DNA of 5,747 nt from Ruminococcus sp. UBA7477 (GTDB lineage Bacteria > Bacillota > Clostridia > Oscillospirales > Ruminococcaceae). Position numbers and translations under genes: made by a program. Every line of letters begins with the position of its first letter. Position 1 is the first letter of the stretch. Location: NCBI GenBank assembly GCA_002479715.1, contig DLOT01000048.1:20430-26176 (forward strand), read 5' to 3'. Of the stretch, positions 1 to 5,072 are shown piece after piece. Below the pieces are notes generated by a model, which was given only the letters and a program-made list of their open reading frames with translations, was not told the DNA's origin and searched no databases.

Positions 1-630
1 GATCCTTGCAGATGTAATGATATCTTCCCCGGCACCGGCGAGAATACAACCCATTTCGCAGGCAGCTGATATAAGCGCACCTGTCTTTTTCTGCTGAAGC
101 TCATCAAGAATATCCTGCGATATCTGCTTTTGTTCGGCAAGCATATCAATGACCTGTCCGCCGATCATGCCTTCGATCCCGATCGCATGGGATAATGTCA
201 ATGTCAGCTTAGCTGCCGTTTCATAAGAAATATCGCCTGCCTTGGCCTTTTCCGATATTATTTCAAACGGCAAAACGGAAAGCGCATCACCTGCCAGAAG
301 CGCGACAGCCTCAGGATATGCCTTATGGCAGGACGGTCTGCCGCGGCGAAAGTCATCGTTATCCATGCATGGCAGATCATCGTGGATCAGCGAAAAGGTA
401 TGCACAAGCTCAATAGTGCAGAAAATATCAAGCAGAAGTTCGGGCTCTTTTCCGCCGCACATAATGTAAAACTCACGCATAAGAACCGGGCGAAGTCTTT
501 TTCCGCCCGCAGACAGCGAATACTTTGCCGCCTCGGAAACAAGGTCTGTCAGCGGATTTCCGTCGGGGATAAGCGCGAAGAGGCGTCCGTTTATCTGTTC
601 GCATATTTCGGAAAGTTTATCGGTCATCAT
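1..630 (-). CDS. ispA: Farnesyl diphosphate synthase (polyprenyl synthetase), 3'-truncated by window edge
   Basis: I translated the open minus frame running off the left edge: 210 codons and no stop. It should make farnesyl diphosphate from dimethylallyl/geranyl diphosphate and isopentenyl diphosphate in the cytoplasm, feeding undecaprenyl phosphate and quinone synthesis. Visible family landmarks are GGKRLRP (residues 42-48), the first aspartate-rich motif DDLPCMDND (84-92, the DDx4D form typical of bacterial FPP synthases) followed by RRGRPSCH, AGDAL (113-117), GGQVIDM (157-163) and KTGAL (182-186). The second DDxxD motif normally lies near residue 225 and so falls outside the window; the family is about 290-300 aa. 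The ATG at 630 overlaps the xseB stop as ATGA, with an AAGGA seven bases upstream. A second ATG follows immediately at 627 and cannot be excluded. Product chain length (C15 against C20) cannot be settled from this part alone. Confidence 0.95.
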   Translation of the reverse strand, partial: MMTDKLSEICEQINGRLFALIPDGNPLTDLVSEAAKYSLSAGGKRLRPVLMREFYIMCGGKEPELLLDIFCTIELVHTFSLIHDDLPCMDNDDFRRGRPSCHKAYPEAVALLAGDALSVLPFEIISEKAKAGDISYETAAKLTLTLSHAIGIEGMIGGQVIDMLAEQKQISQDILDELQQKKTGALISAACEMGCILAGAGEDIITSARI

Positions 631-833
631 TCGTATTTCCTTTCAGTGCCGCCCTCTTCAAGCACAGAAACCTGCAATTTTGCATCATCCAGCTCTTTGC
701 GGCAGACCCTTACAAGCTCTGTTCCTTCTTTATAAAGCTCTATAGCGTCGCTCAGCGGAAGACTGTCGCTCTCAAGAGCATTTGAAATTTCGCTCAGACG
801 CTTCATAGCCTGTTCAAAAGTCATGTCTGTCAT
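627..833 (-). CDS. xseB: Exodeoxyribonuclease VII small subunit
   Basis: This 68-aa protein is the small subunit of exonuclease VII, which with XseA degrades single-stranded DNA from both ends to short oligonucleotides. The whole chain matches the family pattern: MTFEQAMKRLSEI at residues 4-16, a central LPLSDAIELYKEGTELV helix, and a DDAKLQVSVLEE tail, all predicted helical as expected for the coiled two-helix subunit. Length is normal. A second ATG lies three codons in, but the upstream one is preferred because GGAG (840-843) sits six bases before it. It starts 17 bases after the xseA stop and overlaps the ispA start by four bases, so it is translated from the same message and probably coupled to ispA. 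Confidence 0.96.
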   Translation of the reverse strand: MTDMTFEQAMKRLSEISNALESDSLPLSDAIELYKEGTELVRVCRKELDDAKLQVSVLEEGGTERKYE

Positions 834-850
834 AGTTTTCTCCGTTTCTC

Positions 851-2062
851 TTACAGCCCGCCGTCATGACGATCGACTTTTTCGACATTTGCGGTCAATT
901 CGTACTCTGCGGATCTTATGATTATCCTGCTGCCGACGTTTACACTTTCGCCAGACACCGATCTTCCGTTTTCGTCTGTTACGACCGCATAGCCGCGTTT
1001 CAATACTGCCAGCGGACTCAATGCTTCCAGTCTTCTTTCAGATGCAAGCAGACTTCCGCATTCCCGATCGATCCTAGATCTCACAGCGGAATATATCCTC
1101 GCTGCTGAGGCGGTAAGATTTTCCTCATCACGTCTGAATTTTCTCAGCGGCGAGAATGATCTCAGTCTTAACTCCGCGGAAGAAAGCCTGAGCTTCTCCG
1201 ACGAGAGCCGGACCCTCATAGCCCAATTCAAAGCTTTCTCGGCAGCCAGCAGCTCAGCTCTTTGGTTTTTCACCTGCGGAACGGCAAGCTCGGCAGCCTC
1301 AGAGGGTGTTGCGGCACGTCTGTCCGCCGCATAATCGCTCAGCGTAGTGTCGGTCTGGTGACCGACAGCGGAAATGATCGGGGTTTTGCAATTGAAAACC
1401 GCTCTGACTATCCGTTCGTCGTTAAACGCACTCAGATCCTCTGCCGATCCGCCGCCTCTTGCCAGAATAATAACGTCACAGCCCATACTGTCTACAGAGC
1501 CGATCGCATCACATATGCTTGAAACGGCATTAGCTCCCTGAACATACGACGGAGAGATCAAAACTCTCGCTGTCGGGCAGCGTCTGCCTATAATATTCAA
1601 AATATCCTGAAGCGCTGCGCCGTTAAGAGAAGTCACTATGCCGATCTTGCGAGGCATTGGGGGCAAAGGCTTCTTATTCTTCACATCGAAAACGCCTTCA
1701 CTTGAAAGCTTTTCTTTAAGTGCCTCCAGCTTTGCCTTCCCTATTCCTGCACCCTGAGGCGCCACGCTCTTGCAAACAAGCTGAAGGCTGCCTGTTTCCT
1801 CATAATATGAGACATCGCCGATCGCCAATATGCTCATTCCGTCAGCAAGCCGAAGCTTCAGCTTTTCCGCGCTGCTTCTGAACATCACTGCGCTGATCAG
1901 CGCGCCGTCGTCTTTTAATTTGAAATATATATGACCTGACCCGTAGCCGTCACGCAGATTTGTTATCTCGCCCATAACTGCAACATTTTTCAGCTTTGCG
2001 TCGCGGCTCAGGTAAAAAGAAAGATATGTATTCAGTTGTGAAACCGTGAGTATGGAGGCCAA
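851..2062 (-). CDS. xseA: Exodeoxyribonuclease VII large subunit
   Basis: This is the catalytic subunit of exonuclease VII (403 aa), partner of the XseB encoded just downstream. An N-terminal OB-fold for single-stranded DNA covers about residues 4-100 (LTVSQLNTYL, VMGEITN, GHIYFKLKD). The catalytic domain follows from about 120: PRKIGIVTS, AALQDI, ARGGGSAEDLSAFNDE (201-216) and GHQTDTTLSDYAADRRAATP (234-253). D153, R202, H235 and D238 fall where E. coli XseA has its essential D155, R205, H238 and D241. A helical, charged stretch (about 265-345) is the coiled-coil arm that binds XseB, and LAVLKRGYAVV (351-361) is the usual C-terminal motif. The protein is shorter than E. coli or Bacillus XseA (about 450 aa), apparently in the coiled-coil arm. 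The start is TTG directly after the TGA of the upstream gene, with AAGGA nine bases before it; the next Met is residue 30, inside the OB-fold, so the TTG is needed. Confidence 0.96.
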   Translation of the reverse strand: MASILTVSQLNTYLSFYLSRDAKLKNVAVMGEITNLRDGYGSGHIYFKLKDDGALISAVMFRSSAEKLKLRLADGMSILAIGDVSYYEETGSLQLVCKSVAPQGAGIGKAKLEALKEKLSSEGVFDVKNKKPLPPMPRKIGIVTSLNGAALQDILNIIGRRCPTARVLISPSYVQGANAVSSICDAIGSVDSMGCDVIILARGGGSAEDLSAFNDERIVRAVFNCKTPIISAVGHQTDTTLSDYAADRRAATPSEAAELAVPQVKNQRAELLAAEKALNWAMRVRLSSEKLRLSSAELRLRSFSPLRKFRRDEENLTASAARIYSAVRSRIDRECGSLLASERRLEALSPLAVLKRGYAVVTDENGRSVSGESVNVGSRIIIRSAEYELTANVEKVDRHDGGL

Positions 2063-3010
2063 TCAAATCAATCCTTTTTTCAATGCACCGAAAAGCGCAA
2101 CACCTGCCGCATTGTCGCATGAAAACTCGGGTGCGGCAAAATATGCGTCAAAACGGCTCGCAAGCCTTCTCTGCAAAATACCGTCCGACATAACGCCACC
2201 GGCATAAACGATACTGAGGCTTCCAAGCTTTGTCAAAGCATATGCGGTCATTTCCGATATCGTTTCTCCGATAAAGTCCAGACAATAGGCGGCGACATTT
2301 TCTTTTGTTTCACCGTCTGCCAGCATTCTGGCGCAGATATTTTCCAGACCCGAAAGACAGCAGCTGCCCTCTTTCAGAACAGGCTTACATTTTATGTGCC
2401 TGTCTGCATTTTCAGCCAGCTTTTCAAGCAACTTGCCACATGGAAAATCAAGCCCCAGCATAAGTCCGACTCTGTCAACCGCCTGCCCTGCCTTCAGATC
2501 GAGCGATGAAGCAAATCCGTCGATCTTCAAAGCATCAACGCGATCCGGGGTGCAAAGCAGCAGATCGGTAGTCCCGCCGCTGACATGGAATGCTAAAAAA
2601 GGCTCGTCATTTTTTAAAAGAGAAAGCTTGTCCGCTGAATAGAGAGCCGCCAATATATGACCTATCTGATGTGAAGTTGTAAAGATCGGTGCGCCCGTTG
2701 CGGCGCTTATGCTCCTTGCCGCTCCCTCTCCCACTAAAAAGCATGGCATATATGAGCCTTGAACGGTCCGCGGAGCATTTGAAGCCGCCACTGCTTCAAG
2801 ATCGACCTTGCCGATCTCTGCAAAAAGGCTCTCCATCAGCTCAGGAAGCTGTTTTGTGTGATGAAAGACTGCATCGGACTGCCGCAGACCTGCTTCTCCT
2901 GATTTGACAGGCAGAAGGCGCTTTCGCTGTATTATTCTCCCGTTGGCTGCATCATAAGCCGCGCAGGAGGTAGTGTAATTGCTTGTATCAAGCCCTAAGA
3001 CAATACTCAT
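2063..3010 (-). CDS. TsaD/Kae1/Gcp-like ASKHA-fold protein (peptidase M22 family), divergent paralogue
   Basis: A 315-aa protein of the TsaD/Kae1/Gcp family, likely to be labelled 'O-sialoglycoprotein endopeptidase' by automatic pipelines. Seen: an ASKHA phosphate-1 loop GLDTSNYTTS (6-15), SHQIGHI (113-119) with the two metal-ligand histidines H114 and H118, phosphate-2 loop VSGGTTDL (143-150), DLKAGQAVDRVGLMLGL (171-187), SGLENI, AGGVMSDGILQRRL, and CDNAAGVAL near the C-terminus with the third metal ligand D299. Differences from true TsaD: the T-x-GPGL region is replaced by NAPRTVQGSYMPCFLVG (78-94), SGGHTQL is SGGTTDL, and AGEAFDK is AGQAVDR. True TsaD makes the threonylcarbamoyl-adenosine modification of tRNA together with TsaB. 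I infer that this is a paralogue of unknown role, probably still binding metal and nucleotide, and that a canonical tsaD exists elsewhere. It occupies the place of folD in the Bacillus gene order. The start overlaps the nusB stop (ATGA) without a clear SD, suggesting translational coupling. Confidence 0.85.
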   Translation of the reverse strand: MSIVLGLDTSNYTTSCAAYDAANGRIIQRKRLLPVKSGEAGLRQSDAVFHHTKQLPELMESLFAEIGKVDLEAVAASNAPRTVQGSYMPCFLVGEGAARSISAATGAPIFTTSHQIGHILAALYSADKLSLLKNDEPFLAFHVSGGTTDLLLCTPDRVDALKIDGFASSLDLKAGQAVDRVGLMLGLDFPCGKLLEKLAENADRHIKCKPVLKEGSCCLSGLENICARMLADGETKENVAAYCLDFIGETISEMTAYALTKLGSLSIVYAGGVMSDGILQRRLASRFDAYFAAPEFSCDNAAGVALFGALKKGLI

Positions 3011-3423
3011 TTATCAGCATCTTTCGGCAGCGATCTGGAAAACGAGCCGAGAACTCCGTTGATAAACGAAACATCTGCATCATAAGCATATGCTTTTGCC
3101 AGATTGACCGCCTCGCTGATCGCCACATTGACAGGAACGCCGTCACTGTAGAGCGATTCATATATAGCTATGCGCAAAATAGCGAGATTGAGCTTGGGTA
3201 TTCTGCCGACAGTGCGTTTGTCACTGTAGCCGGCAATGATCTTATCAAGCTCCTCCCTCTTCTCTACAACACCGCATACAAGCTCTTTCACATCTTTGTT
3301 GACAGGCAGCCCGGCATCATTTTCAGCGATCTCAAAAAGCTCATTCAGCTCCCCGTCGCCGCTGAAAAGCTGTTCAAAGCAGATTATGAAGGCAGTTTCT
3401 CTTATTTCGTGTCTTGTAGGCAT
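3007..3423 (-). CDS. nusB: Transcription antitermination factor NusB
   Basis: This 138-aa all-helical RNA-binding protein pairs with ribosomal protein S10 (NusE), binds boxA RNA and supports antitermination in rRNA operons. Family landmarks are the N-terminal RHEIRETAFIICFEQLF (residues 4-20), a central VCGVVEKREELDKIIAGY, and the C-terminal signature LNLAILRIAIYESLY followed by VPVNVAISEAVNLAKAYA and SFINGVLGSF. Length matches the family (about 130-145). An upstream in-frame ATG at 3453 has no SD, whereas the ATG at 3423 has GAAGGAA (3431-3437) seven bases before it and gives the usual MPTRHEIRE-type N-terminus, so it is chosen. The stop overlaps the start of the TsaD-like gene by four bases. 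A 99-base structured leader separates it from yqhY. Confidence 0.95.
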   Translation of the reverse strand: MPTRHEIRETAFIICFEQLFSGDGELNELFEIAENDAGLPVNKDVKELVCGVVEKREELDKIIAGYSDKRTVGRIPKLNLAILRIAIYESLYSDGVPVNVAISEAVNLAKAYAYDADVSFINGVLGSFSRSLPKDADK

Positions 3424-3453
3424 AATATCATTCCTTCGTATGTATGTTGACAT

Positions 3454-3463
3454 TTATAAAGCA
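3454..3463 (-). promoter_or_regulatory. Possible boxA-like element in the nusB leader
   Basis: Read on the minus strand this is TGCTTTATAA, which matches the enterobacterial rRNA boxA core TGCTCTTTAA at 8 of 10 positions. It lies 30 bases upstream of the nusB start codon and downstream of a hairpin-capable GC-rich segment. Because NusB-S10 binds boxA RNA, a site here would suit feedback on nusB. With equal base frequencies an 8/10 match is expected by chance in roughly 4% of 100-base stretches, and AT-rich sequence raises that, so this is a suggestion only. Confidence 0.25.
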
Positions 3464-3478
3464 ATAACGCGCTGCGAC

Positions 3479-3515
3479 CTGCGCCCGGGATAACCGGACA
3501 CAGGCTGTAGCGCAG
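3479..3515 (-). other. Predicted RNA stem structure between yqhY and nusB
   Basis: CTGCGC (3479-3484) and GCGCAG (3510-3515) form a perfect six-base inverted repeat. Inside it, CCGG (3485-3488) can pair with CCGG (3494-3497) across a five-base loop, directly stacked on the outer stem on one side; the remaining twelve bases can form a weak ACA/TGT hairpin. There is no following T run, so it does not look like an intrinsic terminator. It may be an RNA-processing or stability element, or part of a leader controlling nusB. The rest of the 99-base gap (3424-3522) shows only the nusB SD and the boxA-like motif. Confidence 0.4.
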
Positions 3516-3522
3516 TAAAATA

Positions 3523-3870
3523 CTATTCGTAAGAAATATCTCCGACGGTAACATTTACTCTTGCAACGGTAAGACCCGTCATTGACTGGACCGCAGCCTT
3601 TACGCTCTCCTGAACCTGAGCCGCAACGGCAGTAGCTCTGCATCCGCTTTTTACGCAGATATTCATTGAGATCTCAACAACGTCGTCAACATAGCCGACA
3701 GAAACCTGTTTGCCCGAGCTGCTTTTCGACATAATGCCGATGAGCGACTTTGGCTGTGGCTTTATGCCCTTTACCTGCTCAATTTCCTTCACGGCGTTTA
3801 CCGCGATAGTCGAAATGACCTCCTCGCTGACCATAAGTCTGCCTCTAACGTCATTAGCTGTCTTTTCCAT
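3523..3870 (-). CDS. yqhY: Asp23/Gls24 family protein, YqhY-like
   Basis: This 115-aa cytoplasmic protein belongs to the Asp23/Gls24 family: the opening GRLMVSEEVISTIAVNAVKEIEQVKGI (about residues 9-35) and the VSVGYVDDVVEISMNICVKSG plus VQESVKAAVQSMTGLTVARVNVTVGDI tail are typical. It has no signal peptide or membrane segment. Position immediately before nusB and after spoIIIA matches B. subtilis yqhY, whose product influences acetyl-CoA carboxylase activity; the symbol rests on that synteny. Here the accB-accC genes that normally precede it are absent. The frame stays open upstream to a TTG at 3909, but the ATG at 3870 has GGAGG (3878-3882) seven bases ahead, and the extra 13 codons would include that SD, so the short form is chosen. 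Transcription probably starts at the promoter just upstream. Confidence 0.9.
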   Translation of the reverse strand: MEKTANDVRGRLMVSEEVISTIAVNAVKEIEQVKGIKPQPKSLIGIMSKSSSGKQVSVGYVDDVVEISMNICVKSGCRATAVAAQVQESVKAAVQSMTGLTVARVNVTVGDISYE

Positions 3871-3877
3871 AGGAATA

Positions 3878-3882
3878 CCTCC
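3878..3882 (-). promoter_or_regulatory. Shine-Dalgarno site deciding the yqhY start
   Basis: GGAGG on the minus strand, seven bases before the ATG at 3870. It rules out the longer TTG-initiated reading that begins at 3909. The base immediately upstream is the end of an inverted-repeat arm (3883-3890), so pairing of that arm in a longer transcript would stack directly next to this site. Confidence 0.8.
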
Positions 3883-3947
3883 GTGTGTTACAAAGCATAA
3901 GGTAACCAAAGCCTTTTGCCCGTATAGTTATTTTTAGTATAACACAC
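3883..3947. repeat. Perfect 8-bp inverted repeat spanning the yqhY promoter and leader
   Basis: GTGTGTTA at 3883-3890 and TAACACAC at 3940-3947 are exact reverse complements separated by 49 bases. One arm overlaps the extended -10 element and the other touches the yqhY SD. It could be two half-sites for a DNA-binding protein, or an RNA stem formed only in read-through transcripts coming from spoIIIA, because the predicted yqhY transcript starts after the first arm. It may also be chance. Confidence 0.4.
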
Positions 3948-3964
3948 TTTTTTGAAAAGTACAA
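3936..3964 (-). promoter_or_regulatory. Predicted sigma-A-type promoter for yqhY-nusB and downstream genes
   Basis: On the minus strand, -35 TTGTAC (3959-3964) and -10 TATACT (3936-3941) are separated by exactly 17 bases. The -10 is preceded by TGT (3942-3944), giving an extended -10 TGnTATACT. The -35 matches only 3 of 6 consensus bases, which the extended -10 may compensate. It begins immediately after the spoIIIAH stop codon, so the housekeeping genes have their own vegetative start. The transcript would begin near 3929, leaving a leader of about 60 bases before yqhY. Confidence 0.65.
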
Positions 3965-4510
3965 CTAGTTGACATCAAAAATTCTGATATTTTCATTTTT
4001 TATTTTGACCTCTTCAAGAAGTATCGCTTTTATCTGAGCTGCCTGCTGCGGTGTCAAGCCATCTGACTTTACAACAATACTGGCAGAATCACCGTCAAGA
4101 TAGACTACGCAGTCTTCAAATCCTGAGGCTATTATCAGGTTTTCGATCTTGCTCTCCTTTTCGATAAGCTCACTCATCGCCGCGGCGCTCTGGGTAGCGA
4201 CCTCCTGCTCCTCGGCTGTTGAATCTCCGCCGTTCATAATCAATGAAAGGGTTTCGATTGCCTCATCTCTTGACTGCATTTTGTCAATTCTCGCCTGTGC
4301 AAAGTAGGTCGCGGCATCGGAGGCGTTTCCGTTTACCGACTGAGTATCGCCGTAGGTTATTCCCGAAGTGCCTTTCATGACCTCGGTCGCCTTAAGCTCA
4401 GGGGCTGTCTGAGATGCAACATAGTTGACATAGACAGCCAGGCCGAGAATAAGGGTCATACCTGCGAGAATGATCTGCTGCTTTCCGATGATAACGTGTG
4501 GTCTTTTCAT
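3965..4510 (-). CDS. spoIIIAH: Stage III sporulation protein AH
   Basis: A 181-aa bitopic mother-cell membrane protein. In Bacillus its extracellular domain binds forespore SpoIIQ across the intermembrane space, forming the channel needed for late forespore gene expression. Seen here: a short basic N-terminus (MKRPHVIIGKQQ), one transmembrane helix at about residues 12-32 (ending VYVNYV), a low-complexity linker (about 33-65), the family hallmark YFAQARIDKMQSRDEAIETL (69-88), and a C-terminal YscJ/FliF-like ring-building domain (about 105-181) including TPQQAAQIKAILLEEVKI. It is shorter than Bacillus SpoIIIAH (about 218 aa), mostly in the linker. The ATG at 4510 has AGGAGG eight bases ahead. 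It is the last gene of the spoIIIA operon; the stop is TAG and no terminator follows. Expression is expected from the mother-cell sigma-E promoter upstream of spoIIIAA, outside the window. Confidence 0.93.
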   Translation of the reverse strand: MKRPHVIIGKQQIILAGMTLILGLAVYVNYVASQTAPELKATEVMKGTSGITYGDTQSVNGNASDAATYFAQARIDKMQSRDEAIETLSLIMNGGDSTAEEQEVATQSAAAMSELIEKESKIENLIIASGFEDCVVYLDGDSASIVVKSDGLTPQQAAQIKAILLEEVKIKNENIRIFDVN

Positions 4511-4551
4511 AACAGTTTCCTCCTAAAGAAAATTATATCAATTAGTTTGTT

Positions 4552-5070
4552 TTATGAAGCGCGCTTCGCTACACATATATTGGCAGTCGAAATCCCCAGT
4601 GCTGCGGCAGCGGCACTGATGAGCTTTTCGTCTAAAACAGGGTCGCCTGCGCCCTGAGCTACTATCAAAACTCCCGTTATTCTGGGGCTGACAACCTTTG
4701 AAAGCACCGGACTGCTGCCCGCGATCAGCGGTTCTGACTTTATGCTTCCTCCTGAGCTTTCGTTTTTGCTTTCGGTTTTGTTGAGATACACATATTCCGA
4801 AGAACCCTCTACCGAGATCATGACCTCGACCTTTCCGCAGCCGGATATCTGCGAAAGTATCGTGCAAAGACTTTTTTCCTTTTCGCAGCGGTATTCTTCG
4901 CATTCTCCCAGCTTTGCGGAACATTCGGCAGATGCGGTTTCCTGCCCGCCGAGATCAAGTCCGGAGAGAAAGATCAATGCGATGCCGATAAGCCCGACAG
5001 CCACGAACACCCCTGTCTTTATCTTGCCCGTTTTCTCGTCAGTCAGCAGTTTGCTCAGCTTTATCGCCAT
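4552..5070 (-). CDS. spoIIIAG: Stage III sporulation protein AG
   Basis: A 172-aa SpoIIIA channel component; Bacillus SpoIIIAG forms a large ring resembling type III secretion ring proteins. Seen: a basic N-terminus (MAIKLSKLL), a transmembrane helix at about residues 20-38, a helical segment, then ISGCGKVEVMISVEGSSEYVYLN (75-97), a serine-rich stretch, and PRITGVLIVAQGAGDP plus the C-terminal helix, all in family order. It is shorter than Bacillus SpoIIIAG (about 229 aa). The frame opens at TTG 5085, but the ATG at 5070 is preferred because GGGAGGAG (5076-5083) lies just upstream of it and would be coding in the longer form. It starts two bases after the spoIIIAF stop, with that SD embedded in spoIIIAF's last codons. 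Unusual: five cysteines at residues 50, 57, 62, 69 and 78 on the outer side of the membrane, plus one near the C-terminus. Confidence 0.92.
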   Translation of the reverse strand: MAIKLSKLLTDEKTGKIKTGVFVAVGLIGIALIFLSGLDLGGQETASAECSAKLGECEEYRCEKEKSLCTILSQISGCGKVEVMISVEGSSEYVYLNKTESKNESSGGSIKSEPLIAGSSPVLSKVVSPRITGVLIVAQGAGDPVLDEKLISAAAAALGISTANICVAKRAS

Positions 5071-5072
5071 TT

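Noticed and set aside
325..735. Plus-strand open frame of 136 codons across ispA and xseB
   Set aside because: It lies antisense to two well-recognised genes, crosses their boundary, and its translation has no family character.
3424..3453. Longer NusB starting at ATG 3453
   Set aside because: No SD precedes it, and the extra ten residues are not part of the usual NusB N-terminus; GAAGGAA serves the ATG at 3423.
3428..3643. Minus-strand open frame overlapping the end of yqhY and the nusB leader
   Set aside because: No SD, Arg/Cys-rich shadow composition, and it overlaps the recognised Asp23 domain in another frame.
4532..4537. TATAAT between spoIIIAG and spoIIIAH as a possible -10
   Set aside because: No -35 element lies at a suitable distance for sigma-A, and the sigma-E match is also poor; the AT-rich 41-base gap easily yields this by chance.
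4556..4567. Perfect 12-bp palindrome GAAGCGCGCTTC at the end of spoIIIAG
   Set aside because: It can form only a 4-bp stem with a 4-base loop, has no following T run, and is explained by the coding sequence for Lys-Arg-Ala-Ser.
4538..4924. Minus-strand open frame of 128 codons overlapping spoIIIAG in another frame
   Set aside because: The translation is rich in Arg, Lys and Gly, typical of a shifted frame, and spoIIIAG in the other frame is clearly the real gene.
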